Shown here: piece by piece, positions 56,074 to 64,000 of the stretch | Layout: each line of letters begins with the position of its first letter | How positions within the stretch are numbered: the stretch's first letter is position 1 | Assembly (NCBI GenBank): GCA_030765725.1 | Contig: JAVCDF010000006.1 | Span: 62,001-126,000, forward strand | Length of the DNA: 64,000 nucleotides | Direction: 5' to 3' | Source of the DNA: Candidatus Chlorobium antarcticum | GTDB lineage: Bacteria > Bacteroidota > Chlorobiia > Chlorobiales > Chlorobiaceae | Position numbers and translations under genes: made by a program | Notes under the pieces: model-generated | The model's input: the letters and a program-made list of their open reading frames with translations, nothing else | Told to the model about the DNA's origin: nothing | Databases searched by the model: none

Positions 56074-56640
56074 GTGGCGAACAAAAAAAACTATGGAATG
56101 GTCATAGACACCCGAGTCTGCGTCGGCTGCTCGGCCTGTGTCTATGCCTGCAAATCGGAAAATGCGGTTCCTGAAGGCTACTGCCGCGACTGGGTCGTAC
56201 AGGAAACAAAGGGAAACTTCCCTAAACTGACCATGGAAAACCGGTCGGAACGCTGCCAGCACTGCGAAAACGCACCATGTGTCACCTACTGCCCGACCCG
56301 GGCATCGCATTACGCTGAAGATGGCACGGTACAGATCAACCGCTCGCTCTGCACCGGCTGCAAAGCCTGCCTGGCCGCATGTCCTTATGATGCGCGTTAT
56401 ATCCATCCCGACGGCTTTGCCGACAAATGCTCACTCTGTCACCACCGCATCGAACAGGGACTGAAAACCGCATGCGTTTCGGTCTGCCCGACCGGAAGCC
56501 TGCACCTGGTTGACTTCAATGACCCCGACGAAGAGGCACAGAAACTCATGGCAGGAAGGATTGTCTACCGGCAGAAAGAACATGCCGGCACAGGACCGAG
56601 CCTTTTCTGGATTTCAGCAAGCAATAAACCCGGAGCGTAA
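56074..56640 (+). CDS. Four-cluster ferredoxin subunit of the polysulfide-reductase-like complex
   Basis: A 188-residue PsrB/PhsB-type protein that passes electrons between the molybdenum subunit and the membrane subunit. It starts with GTG; AAGGAGG lies 8 nt upstream. The cysteine clusters are [57 protein letters not shown] and [20 protein letters not shown]. It has no signal peptide, as expected for a subunit exported with the Tat-bearing partner. It begins 3 bp after the first gene. Confidence 0.93.
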   Translation: MANKKNYGMVIDTRVCVGCSACVYACKSENAVPEGYCRDWVVQETKGNFPKLTMENRSERCQHCENAPCVTYCPTRASHYAEDGTVQINRSLCTGCKACLAACPYDARYIHPDGFADKCSLCHHRIEQGLKTACVSVCPTGSLHLVDFNDPDEEAQKLMAGRIVYRQKEHAGTGPSLFWISASNKPGA

Positions 56641-56642
56641 CC

Positions 56643-57638
56643 ATGACTGCAACTGCTGCAACTGAAATAATCTCGACCAAAATCAACCCGAATGTGGTTC
56701 CCCACCTCCACATCTGGGAGTGGCAAATCCCCCTCTACCTCTTTCTTGGCGGTATGGCAGGAGGCCTTCTGGTCATCACATCCATCATGATTGTCCTGAA
56801 ACGGAAATTCGGCATCGGACCGAAAGATGCGGGAGAGGGCTGCCCCTGCCTTGCCATACGCATCGGCTCAGCCCTCTCGCCCATACTGCTTGCCGTCGGC
56901 ATGATTTTCCTTTTTCTCGACCTAGCACATCCTCTCTATGTCTGGGCTTTCTACACCACGGTACAGCCGACCTCGCCCATGTCGGCGGGTAGCTGGATTC
57001 TGGTTGCCTTTTTCCCGCTGGCCGTTCTACAGGCCATGCTGGTGAACAAACGCCAGCTCCGGACTTTTGATGTCGGCATTGTCCACAAGGTACTTGACTG
57101 GACAGAGGGCCACATGACAATCGTCGCCCTTGTCAATGCCCATATCGGCGTCGGAATCGGCATCTACACCGGTATTCTGCTCTCGTTCTTCTCCGCACGC
57201 CCGCTCTGGTCGAGCTCGATTCTCGGCATGCTCTTCCTTGTCTCGGGTATTTCAGCCGCTGCAGCCCTCATGCTTCTCTTGGCACCTGAAGAGGAAAAGC
57301 CGATCTACAGCATGATTGACGCAAACGCCATCTGGATTGAGCTGGTGACGGTCGGGCTCTTTGTGCTCGGCGGCCTTACGGGCTCTGCAAACAGCAGCGG
57401 AGCCATGATGCACCTGATCGGCGGAAACGCTGTAATGGCCGGGATACCATACGCTTACTGGTTCTGGGGTCTGTTTGTCGGAGCAGGACTTCTTGTCCCC
57501 CTGCTGCTCGAGTTCCTGGAAGCGGCTGGAGTCCATATCAAATACCCCAATGTAGCCCCAATCATGGTTCTCACCGGCGGAATGCTTCTCCGCTTTCTCA
57601 TTGTCTTTGCCGGCCAGAGCTACCACACCTTCATGTAG
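56643..57638 (+). CDS. NrfD/PsrC-type membrane anchor subunit
   Basis: A 331-residue membrane protein with about eight to nine helices that exchanges electrons with the quinone pool. [20 protein letters not shown] is the typical NrfD opening. Later helices include [19 protein letters not shown] and [18 protein letters not shown]. Start 2 bp after the Fe-S subunit stop indicates translational coupling. It is the last gene, followed by a strong hairpin. Confidence 0.92.
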   Translation: MTATAATEIISTKINPNVVPHLHIWEWQIPLYLFLGGMAGGLLVITSIMIVLKRKFGIGPKDAGEGCPCLAIRIGSALSPILLAVGMIFLFLDLAHPLYVWAFYTTVQPTSPMSAGSWILVAFFPLAVLQAMLVNKRQLRTFDVGIVHKVLDWTEGHMTIVALVNAHIGVGIGIYTGILLSFFSARPLWSSSILGMLFLVSGISAAAALMLLLAPEEEKPIYSMIDANAIWIELVTVGLFVLGGLTGSANSSGAMMHLIGGNAVMAGIPYAYWFWGLFVGAGLLVPLLLEFLEAAGVHIKYPNVAPIMVLTGGMLLRFLIVFAGQSYHTFM

Positions 57639-57667
57639 CTCCAGCTCCCCGCAACAACACCACAATA

Positions 57668-57700
57668 CTGAAAAGACCGCCTCATGGGCGGTCTTTTCAG
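57668..57700 (+). terminator. Perfect hairpin terminator after the polysulfide-reductase-like operon
   Basis: CTGAAAAGACCGCC (57668-57681) is fully complementary to GGCGGTCTTTTCAG (57687-57700), leaving a TCATG loop. With T's in the distal stem arm on the plus strand and, by symmetry, on the minus strand, it could work in both directions for the convergent SQR-like gene. Confidence 0.8.
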
Positions 57701-57907
57701 TTCAAAACAAATACATTCTGTCAAGGGCGTCCCCAACTTTTCCCCTCCTTTTTAGGAGATCTTTTCGTGATGGACCGCTTTAAGGATTTTGATGTTCAGG
57801 ACAATAAAGCGCCAGAACTGGTATATCCTGCAGCGCATCAAGAACTTTTGGTACGATGTGGGCCTCATGGTTGCTTGCGTTTTGGGATTAAATAAAGATT
57901 TGGGCTC

Positions 57908-59341
57908 TTATTCAGGGATGAACTGCCATCCGAAGCGGCCGCGGAACTTGTGAATGAAGGTTATTTCAACCATCTGCTTGAGCCATGCGCCGCCAATACC
58001 CCGCTCAACCTTGGTGACAAACATGTCGCGTCCTTCTTTGTTGTCGTAGCGTTCGTGATCTGGCACAATGGGATAAATGATCATGACAATAGCTGAACCG
58101 TTCCAGAGCGACTTGCCGTTGGAGGCGATGCAAACAGCCAGCATCTCGGTCATGCGTTCGCGGTGGGTCATGCGGCCGGTCTTTATCATGTCGATAACAT
58201 TGAAGGCAACAACCCTGCCGATCACACCCGAAATCATACCGGTCCGCGGTGCGCCAGGGGTAATGGCGGTGCCGTTGGGCGTGACATGAGGTTTGGAGAT
58301 CGGGCCGGGAGGCGCGAAGGCGATTCCTGCCGAGAAGATGTTTTTGTAGGTCGGATTGTAGTACTGGGCAGGCCAGGCTTTGGGGGACTTGGTAAGCTCC
58401 TCGTAAGGAAGTCCGTAATGGCCGTCGGCAAAAACAAAGCCGCCGGGATTGCAGACAACCGAGGAAATATCCTTGCCGTCCTTATCGAAAAACGGGAAGT
58501 TGACACCGCGCGACTGGGGAATAAGCATGGCGAAATCGTACTCGGTTTCACCGTAGTTGCCTTCGAAATCTTCCCAGTAGATCTTGTTCTCGTCCACCTT
58601 GTTCACACCGCGGCGGATGGCTTTTTCAATGCCGAATTCGTCCATTGCATCCTCAATGAGATCACCACCCCGTGCAATTCTGTCGCCCTGCTGTACAACA
58701 TTGATGCCGCCGACGCCGAAGTCGCCTATTTCAGGCTCGTTGGTCAGGTAGACAAGATCGGCCTTATCGCGGATTCCTCTCTGGGTGAGGTCGTGATGAA
58801 TGTTGGTGATGTACTCGAATGCAGCGCCCTGGCAGGCTGCCATGGGGTGGCCGGTACCGATGACCAGTTTCTGGCGCTCGCCTTTTTTCATGCGCTCGAC
58901 CGACTTGAGATAGGCGTCGCGCGCCTGGATGGCGGTATCGAAATGGCAGATGGACTGGGTGAACTTTTTTGGTCCGAGGCCGGGTGTCGCGTCATAATTC
59001 ATGTGCGCACCGGTCGCAATGATCAGGTGGTCATACTCAAGGCTGGACTGCGCGGTATCGCCGGCCTGCTCAAGAACCACATAGTTCTCGTCGGGATGGA
59101 CCGATACAACCGTCCCCTGAATGAAGTTTACATTGAATTTGTCATAAATCGGCTTTAACTTGAAAACAGTGTGCTCTGGCTTTACCGCATCAATGCCGAG
59201 CCATACCCAAGAAGGCACAAAACCAAAATAATCAAACTTGTGTACAACCGTTATTTCATGTTCTTTCCCGAGGGAATCCCCCAGATACATCGCCGCAGTA
59301 TGCCCTGCAAAGCCGGCGCCTATGATTACAACCTTTGCCAT
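57908..59341 (-). CDS. Sulfide:quinone oxidoreductase-like FAD-dependent protein
   Basis: A 477-residue flavoprotein. [18 protein letters not shown] is the FAD-binding motif, [15 protein letters not shown] the second, and [15 protein letters not shown] holds a Cys at the position of one active-site Cys of SQR. In the C-terminal half the segment [19 protein letters not shown] has Ala where classical SQR has a catalytic Cys; another Cys lies in [14 protein letters not shown]. It therefore belongs among divergent SQR-like proteins. GGAG stands 8 nt before the ATG at 59341, which settles the start against the longer frame. It converges on the polysulfide-reductase-like operon. Confidence 0.85.
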   Translation of the reverse strand: MAKVVIIGAGFAGHTAAMYLGDSLGKEHEITVVHKFDYFGFVPSWVWLGIDAVKPEHTVFKLKPIYDKFNVNFIQGTVVSVHPDENYVVLEQAGDTAQSSLEYDHLIIATGAHMNYDATPGLGPKKFTQSICHFDTAIQARDAYLKSVERMKKGERQKLVIGTGHPMAACQGAAFEYITNIHHDLTQRGIRDKADLVYLTNEPEIGDFGVGGINVVQQGDRIARGGDLIEDAMDEFGIEKAIRRGVNKVDENKIYWEDFEGNYGETEYDFAMLIPQSRGVNFPFFDKDGKDISSVVCNPGGFVFADGHYGLPYEELTKSPKAWPAQYYNPTYKNIFSAGIAFAPPGPISKPHVTPNGTAITPGAPRTGMISGVIGRVVAFNVIDMIKTGRMTHRERMTEMLAVCIASNGKSLWNGSAIVMIIYPIVPDHERYDNKEGRDMFVTKVERGIGGAWLKQMVEITFIHKFRGRFGWQFIPE

Positions 59342-59536
59342 GGTGGTTTCTCCAGTTATAGCGTGTTTGTTAAGTGGCAGAAAAGCCTGTAAAAAAGCAG
59401 TTCTATAAAATACGACTAAAAAAGTATATAACCAAACGGTTATACAGCATCCCACATCCACCTGAAGGAGTCACTCAAATGAAGAACAACCTGTTTGCGG
59501 GGACATAAAGTTCACGCAGGACAAAAGAGCCCCTGA

Positions 59537-59965
59537 ATGGAAAAGAAACGGCTGGTCGGCATTGATTACGGAACCAAACGCATCGGACTAGCCGTGGCCG
59601 ATCCGCTCCGCATGTTCGCCCGGCCGGTAGGCACATTCAGCCGGGAGGGGCTGCAGAGTGCTTTGGAGGAGATTGAATGCCAGGATGGCATTGAAACCCT
59701 TATTGTTGGCTACCCGCTCGGTTCGGGGGGTGAGACGAACGCAATGACCGGAGTCATTGACCGCTTCATTGCGGAGCTCAAAGAGATGTTCCCTCATGTC
59801 GCAATTGAGCCGATTGACGAGTACCACTCTTCACGCGAGGCGGTGCACATCCTTGCCGCGGCGGGAGGAAGCCGCAAAGAGCGCCAAAAGAAGGGACGAC
59901 TCGACACGGCTGCCGCCTGCGTCCTGCTTACCCGTTACCTTGAGGGGCGCTCCGAAAGCCTGTAA
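59537..59965 (+). CDS. ruvX: Putative pre-16S rRNA nuclease RuvX/YqgF
   Basis: A 142-residue RNase-H-like nuclease that finishes 16S rRNA 5' processing. The N-terminal GIDYGTKRIGLAVADPL holds the first catalytic Asp. VGYPLGSGGETN and EPIDEYHSSREA (second acidic site) follow, and DTAAACVLLTRYLEG ends the protein with the third. Normal length. It is the first gene of a plus-strand group continuing with pyrE-tyrA-nadK after about 100 bp. Confidence 0.9.
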   Translation: MEKKRLVGIDYGTKRIGLAVADPLRMFARPVGTFSREGLQSALEEIECQDGIETLIVGYPLGSGGETNAMTGVIDRFIAELKEMFPHVAIEPIDEYHSSREAVHILAAAGGSRKERQKKGRLDTAAACVLLTRYLEGRSESL

Positions 59966-60066
59966 GTGCGCTGTTTTTCATGTAGCTTTTCCCTCACCGC
60001 TTGTTTATCTTACAGCTGAATGCCTTCGACAACGACCACCACCTTTTCACTCCGTCCTGCACAGTA

Positions 60067-60657
60067 ATGGAAACTTCTGCAATGCTCAGCATATTCAAAG
60101 ATACCCAAGCCCTTCTTGAAGGCCATTTCAAGCTCACCTCCGGCCGCCACAGCAACTCCTACTTCCAGTGCGCAAAAGTTCTACAGCATCCGGAGCATCT
60201 GAGCACAATCTGCAGTGACATTGCCAGCCATTTCAGGGACAGCGGAGTAGACACGGTCATTTCACCCGCCATCGGGGGAATTGTGGTCGGAACCGAGGTC
60301 GGACGCCAGCTCGGCGTCAAAACAATTTTTGCAGAACGCAAGAACGGCGCAATGACCATCCGCCGCGGCTTCAGCCTTGAAAAGAACGAACGGGTACTGG
60401 TGGTGGAGGATGTCGTCACAACCGGAGGGTCGGTGGCAGAGGTGATCTCCCTTGTGGAGGCCGCCGGAGCAAAGGTTGCCGGCGTCGGCTGCGTGGTCGA
60501 CCGAAGCAACGGCACCGTCCGGCTTGCCGACAGTCAGTTCTCCGTCATGCCGCTCGAAGTACACAGCTGGCCTGCCGAATCCTGCCCGCTCTGCCGTAAA
60601 GGCGTGCCCATTGAGGCACCCGGAAGCAGGGCCACCAGCCCGCCCCCCTCTGCATGA
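60067..60657 (+). CDS. pyrE: Orotate phosphoribosyltransferase
   Basis: Converts orotate and PRPP to OMP in pyrimidine synthesis. The 196-residue product has [20 protein letters not shown] at the N-terminus and the PRPP loop [18 protein letters not shown], with FAERKNG between. The end includes a cysteine pair in SCPLCRKG, typical of this PyrE subgroup. [13 protein letters not shown] from 60067 is used; ATG 60082 (MLSIF) is an alternative. Its stop overlaps the tyrA start (ATGA). Confidence 0.95.
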   Translation: METSAMLSIFKDTQALLEGHFKLTSGRHSNSYFQCAKVLQHPEHLSTICSDIASHFRDSGVDTVISPAIGGIVVGTEVGRQLGVKTIFAERKNGAMTIRRGFSLEKNERVLVVEDVVTTGGSVAEVISLVEAAGAKVAGVGCVVDRSNGTVRLADSQFSVMPLEVHSWPAESCPLCRKGVPIEAPGSRATSPPPSA

Positions 60658-61523
60658 GTAGCCCACAGCCCATCCGGACAATCTCCTTCATCGGTCTCGG
60701 GCTGATAGGGATGTCACTTGTCAAGGCGCTGAAAAGGAGTACGCCCGACGGGGCCACCTCTCCGATAGTGATCGGCTACGACCCCTCTTTCACCCAGAGC
60801 GACCGCGAAGCTGTCCTGCAGTTCGGACTCGACCGGTTCACCGATAACAGGAAAGAGCTCTTCGGTGCTGACCTGGTTGTTCTGGCTGCTCCTGTTGAAA
60901 CCAACATCGCCCTGCTTGACGAACTTAAAAAGCTGGCCCCACCGTCCACCCTTGTGGCAGATGTCTCCAGCACCAAAGCCCTGATCTGCCGTCGTGCCGA
61001 AGAGCTCTCAATTCCCTTCATAGGCATGCACCCGATGGCCGGAAAAGAGCAGCAGGGATACCGCGAGAGCAGCGAAGAGCTGATTCAGGGAACCCGGATG
61101 ATTCTCTCGGCGCCCCAGGGAGAGCTCAACTCACCCAAAGGGCTGTTTCTCAAGGCGTTGCTTGAGGCGGCCGGATGCCGCATCAGCCTGATGGACGCGG
61201 AGGAGCACGACCGGGTGATTGCCTGCATCAGCCACCTTCCGCAACTGGTATCGACAGCCCTCGTGACCCGGTGCGCCGGAAGATTGGACTGTTCAGGGCC
61301 CGGATTTCTCTCTATGGCCCGACTTGCGGGAAGTCCATGGAGCATCTGGCGCGACATCATATCAACCAACAGCGGCAACATAGCCGACGAACTTGAGCGG
61401 TTTGCCCTCGAACTCGGGGAGCTTGCGGAGGAGGTACGCCGCAATGACGGACAGAAACTTGAAGGACGATTCAATGAGGCAAACCGGCAGCACGCACTGC
61501 TGAAGGAGATAAACCGCCAATGA
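60654..61523 (+). CDS. tyrA: Prephenate dehydrogenase (TyrA family)
   Basis: Oxidises prephenate (or arogenate) in tyrosine synthesis. The Rossmann motif is [17 protein letters not shown] at residue 10. [29 protein letters not shown] with the catalytic histidine and [13 protein letters not shown] form the remaining family blocks. 289 residues. Substrate preference between prephenate and arogenate is not decided. Overlapped by 4 bp on both sides with pyrE and nadK, so the three are translationally coupled. Confidence 0.92.
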   Translation: MSSPQPIRTISFIGLGLIGMSLVKALKRSTPDGATSPIVIGYDPSFTQSDREAVLQFGLDRFTDNRKELFGADLVVLAAPVETNIALLDELKKLAPPSTLVADVSSTKALICRRAEELSIPFIGMHPMAGKEQQGYRESSEELIQGTRMILSAPQGELNSPKGLFLKALLEAAGCRISLMDAEEHDRVIACISHLPQLVSTALVTRCAGRLDCSGPGFLSMARLAGSPWSIWRDIISTNSGNIADELERFALELGELAEEVRRNDGQKLEGRFNEANRQHALLKEINRQ

Positions 61524-62365
61524 GTCTTGGAATTGTTGTGAATGTTTCGCGCCAGAGAGCAATTGATCTTGCCCGGACACTTGCCAAGTGGCTTGAGGAG
61601 CGAGGGGTTGACTATGTGTTCGAATCTCTTTCGGCTGAAAAAACAGGCAGTAGCCGCAGTGCTCCGATTGAGAAGCTCAATACGCAGTGCGACGCATTCA
61701 TTTCGCTCGGTGGTGACGGCACCCTCCTCTTCACTTCGCAACACTCCGTCACAAAACCAGTTATCGGGGTCAATGTCGGCCGGCTTGGCTTCCTTGCGGA
61801 GTTCTCACCCGAGGAGATGCTCCCTGCCGTGGAACGGTTCCTCGGTGGAGACTATTCCATACACACCCGGTCACAGCTTGACGCTGGTCTTGTTACCGAG
61901 GGCAGGGAGGAGCATTTTCGGGCACTCAATGATGTGGTCATTGAAAAGGGGGCCTACCCCAGGATTCCCGCATTCATCATAAAGCTTGACGGCGAACTTC
62001 TCAGCTCCTACAGGGCCGACGGCATCATTATTGCAACATCTACCGGCTCTACCGCATATTCAATGTCGGCCGGAGGCCCCATCATCGCCCCCAAGTCCAG
62101 CGTGGTGGTCATCACCCCCATCTGCCCGCATATGCTGACTGTACGGCCAATTGTCATCAGCGACGAAAAGACCATTGAGGTATCTGTTGATGCACCCGAC
62201 GGAACCTTCCCGCTCAACTGTGACGGCCATCTGCGCCAAATGCTGGCCCCGCAGCAGGTGGTAACCGTCCAAAAATCAAGCGAGTTCATCAACCTGATGG
62301 CCAACAGTAACCGCGACTACTGCGAAGTGCTCCGAACGAAACTGCTCTGGGGCCGGGAAGCCTAA
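61520..62365 (+). CDS. nadK: NAD kinase
   Basis: Phosphorylates NAD to NADP. The 281-residue protein has [15 protein letters not shown] (the GGDG motif), [35 protein letters not shown] and [17 protein letters not shown], the full set of NadK motifs. The start overlaps the tyrA stop in ATGA. It is convergent with the kdsC-like gene, 9 bp away. Confidence 0.95.
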   Translation: MSLGIVVNVSRQRAIDLARTLAKWLEERGVDYVFESLSAEKTGSSRSAPIEKLNTQCDAFISLGGDGTLLFTSQHSVTKPVIGVNVGRLGFLAEFSPEEMLPAVERFLGGDYSIHTRSQLDAGLVTEGREEHFRALNDVVIEKGAYPRIPAFIIKLDGELLSSYRADGIIIATSTGSTAYSMSAGGPIIAPKSSVVVITPICPHMLTVRPIVISDEKTIEVSVDAPDGTFPLNCDGHLRQMLAPQQVVTVQKSSEFINLMANSNRDYCEVLRTKLLWGREA

Positions 62366-62374
62366 GCCTGTCCC

Positions 62375-62926
62375 TTACTCTCCAACAGACGCCGTCTCGC
62401 AGTAGGGCCATTTGCCCTGCTCGGAGAGAATCATCTCAACAATCTCCCTGACGCATCCATTGCCGCCCTCGTAAGCGGAAATATATCCCACACGGTTGCG
62501 GAGGTAATCGGCGCCGTTGATTGCCGTAACAGGAAGCCCAACCTTTTCAAGAACCGGAATGTCTCCGATGTCGTCGCCAATGCAGGCACACTCGTCGTCA
62601 GTAAGGGAGTATCGGTCACGGAATGCCTCATAGGCCGAGAAAAAGTCGCCGGAGGCGAAAGAGAAGTCCGTCACACCCAGTTCGGCGAGAAGAGGTCGAT
62701 ATCCCTCCGAACTTCTGGGGGAGTAAACCGCAACCCGAATCCCCTGACGGATTGCCTCCTGTATGCCCAGAGCATCGCGTACCGAGATGGAACAGAGTTC
62801 AAGGCCGCTACCGTCAACAGTGATGCGGCTGCCGTTAAGCACCCCGTCAATGGGAAAAAACAGTGCGCGAACAGCCTCAAGAGCCTGACTGACCCGTGAA
62901 GAGGGATCTGCCTGGGAGGGCTGCAT
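62375..62926 (-). CDS. kdsC: KdsC-family HAD protein without the catalytic nucleophile
   Basis: A 183-residue HAD protein in the position of 3-deoxy-D-manno-octulosonate-8-phosphate phosphatase, directly downstream of kdsA. The usual motif I (DxD in a LDVDGVLTDG-like string) here reads FFPIDGVLNGS: the codon of the nucleophile Asp is CCC (Pro), while the second Asp stays. The motif III Lys of the family is also not seen (FASGDFFSAYEAF). Motif IV (CIGDDIGDIPVLEKVGL) is intact. The fold is kept but phosphatase activity should be lost. The start MQPSQADPSSRVSQ is used. Confidence 0.8.
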   Translation of the reverse strand: MQPSQADPSSRVSQALEAVRALFFPIDGVLNGSRITVDGSGLELCSISVRDALGIQEAIRQGIRVAVYSPRSSEGYRPLLAELGVTDFSFASGDFFSAYEAFRDRYSLTDDECACIGDDIGDIPVLEKVGLPVTAINGADYLRNRVGYISAYEGGNGCVREIVEMILSEQGKWPYCETASVGE

Positions 62927-62961
62927 GCCGAAGTACTGGAAACCTGACAATGTGGTGGGGT

Positions 62962-63792
62962 TTAGGATGAAGGAAGTGACTGCACGCAGCCGTAAAGGGC
63001 GAGTAGCTGACTGACAAGGGGGGCGAAATCGCCGAGAGGAATCTGGGTTGCCGCGTCCGACATTGCACGCTCGGGTTTGGGATGCACCTCGAAAAACAGA
63101 CCATTAACGCCGGCGGCAACCGCTGCTCTTGCCAACGGAACGACATAACGGCGCTCTCCGCCAGAAATCCCGTCACCGGCACCGGGTAGCTGAAGGCTGT
63201 GGGTTGCGTCGTAGATGACAGGCCAGCCCGACTCGGCCATTTTTGCGAGTCCCCTGAAATCAACCACAAGATTGTTGTAACCGAAACTTGTTCCCCGCTC
63301 GGTCAGCATGATGCGCTGGTTGCCTGTTGCGGCAACCTTGTCGGCAGCACGCGCCATATCTTGAGGCGCCATGAACTGCCCCTTCTTGATGTTGACCACA
63401 AGTTCGCTTTCGCCGGCGGCAACAAGCAGTTCAGTCTGGCGGGAGAGAAAGGCGGGAATCTGAAGCACATCAACGAAACGGGTAGCAAGAGCAACATCTT
63501 TGGTTTCATGCACATCGGTAAGCACTGGCATACCGTAGGTCTGGCCTATCTCGGCAAGCACCTCAAGAGCCTCCTGATCACCAATGCCGGTAAAAGAGCT
63601 GCCAGAGGTCCGGTTCGCCTTGCGGTAGGAACCCTTGAAAATAAACTTCACACCCAGAGAAACGCTTATGCGCTGAAGCTCTTCGGCCACCTCAACAGCC
63701 ATCTGGCGGCTCTCCACAAGACAGGGGCCGGCAATGAGGAGGGGGCTTTGGGCGGGAGAAACATCAATGTTGCCGATGGAGAACTTTTGCAC
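62962..63792 (-). CDS. kdsA: 3-deoxy-8-phosphooctulonate synthase
   Basis: Condenses arabinose 5-phosphate and phosphoenolpyruvate to Kdo 8-phosphate for lipopolysaccharide. 276 residues. [72 protein letters not shown] and [12 protein letters not shown] are all diagnostic. The N of FGYNNLVVD occupies the position that marks metal-independent KdsA enzymes. It is followed by the kdsC-like gene after 35 bp. Confidence 0.95.
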   Translation of the reverse strand: MQKFSIGNIDVSPAQSPLLIAGPCLVESRQMAVEVAEELQRISVSLGVKFIFKGSYRKANRTSGSSFTGIGDQEALEVLAEIGQTYGMPVLTDVHETKDVALATRFVDVLQIPAFLSRQTELLVAAGESELVVNIKKGQFMAPQDMARAADKVAATGNQRIMLTERGTSFGYNNLVVDFRGLAKMAESGWPVIYDATHSLQLPGAGDGISGGERRYVVPLARAAVAAGVNGLFFEVHPKPERAMSDAATQIPLGDFAPLVSQLLALYGCVQSLPSS

Positions 63793-63934
63793 GGTACAGA
63801 AGTGTTGATATTAATTGATTCTTAACTCTTAACGAGAGGAAGCATTGCAATGTTCTGCGGAGCAATCGTTAAATTTATATAAATTTACAACATTATACGG
63901 TTAATCACAGCCGCCAATCAAACCAGCACAAACC

Positions 63935-64000
63935 ATGAGCAGCACTGACACGAAAGAGCGACTCAAAGAGATTGAGAAACAGCTGGCCGACCTCGTCGGA
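63935..64000 (+). CDS. Start of an unidentified gene (cut by window end)
   Basis: An ATG at 63935 opens a frame reading MSSTDTKERLKEIEKQLADL to the end of the window. It is charged and helical, and stays open for all 22 visible codons. Too little is seen to name it. It is divergent from kdsA with about 140 bp between the starts. Confidence 0.45.
   Translation, partial: MSSTDTKERLKEIEKQLADLVG

Noticed and set aside
57792-57953. About 53-codon frame (MFRTIKRQNWYILQRIKNFW...) after the polysulfide-reductase-like operon
   Set aside because: It might be a gene remnant, but it runs into the antisense of the SQR-like gene and shows no known motif or ribosome-binding site.
1-64000. CRISPR array, prophage, rRNA or tRNA genes
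   Set aside because: No regularly spaced repeats, phage structural genes or RNA-gene signatures were seen by eye on either strand.

Overview
The window reads as a chromosomal segment of a green sulfur bacterium (Chlorobium/Pelodictyon group). The main evidence is a chlorosome envelope protein of the CsmB/CsmF type, a polysulfide-reductase-like molybdoenzyme operon, a sulfide:quinone-reductase-like flavoprotein, and a succinate dehydrogenase/fumarate reductase with a heterodisulfide-reductase-like third subunit. Genes are tightly packed and G+C-rich. I saw no rRNA, tRNA, CRISPR array, intact insertion sequence or prophage.

Layout. 1-2.2 kb: atpG (cut by the window edge) and atpA. 2.4-5.4 kb: thrB-thrC-plsC. 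5.4-8.6 kb: ribH, gmhA, a voltage-sensor-type K+ channel with a C-terminal zinc ribbon, hemE. 8.7-12.9 kb: CBS protein and sdhA-sdhB-sdhE. 13.1-19.4 kb: a six-gene operon with a CsoR-family repressor of CstR (persulfide-sensor) type, TolC, a reduced lipoprotein adaptor, an RND pump, a PII-like small protein and a metallo-beta-lactamase-fold hydrolase. A 12-bp-arm inverted repeat overlaps its predicted promoter. 19.4-20.6 kb: an SRPBCC-like protein and the chlorosome gene with a strong terminator. 20.7-25.2 kb: an apparent muramyl-sugar salvage operon (AmgK-like kinase, MurU-like nucleotidyltransferase, NamZ/DUF1343 hydrolase, sodium:solute symporter). 25.2-26.7 kb: a decayed hybrid histidine kinase.

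26.7-36.0 kb is an accessory stretch: SDR protein, duplicated pentapeptide-repeat protein, three small uncharacterised genes (one apparently 5'-truncated), Kup, an rlpA tandem pair whose second copy has a nonsense codon, a DUF1847 protein, and an SPFH protein bracketed by inverted REP-like repeats. 36-50 kb: mnmE, mazG, an esterase, treS-maltokinase and glgE (alpha-glucan synthesis through maltose 1-phosphate), prfB with its programmed frameshift, an ADPRibase-Mn-like phosphoesterase, an M23 peptidase, a UDP-GlcNAc 2-epimerase relative, an OstA-like protein and an FmdB-type zinc ribbon. 50-53.4 kb: recO, hemL, crcB-DUF190 and a small membrane protein. 53.8-59.3 kb: the polysulfide-reductase-like operon facing an SQR-like flavoprotein. 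59.5-64 kb: ruvX, pyrE-tyrA-nadK, kdsA and a KdsC homologue that appears to lack its catalytic nucleophile, then the start of an unidentified gene.

The best candidate for an undescribed system is the 13.1-19.4 kb operon: a thiol-switch repressor, a self-overlapping operator/promoter, an RND pump with a mini-adaptor, and two cytoplasmic accessory proteins, in an organism that lives on sulfide.
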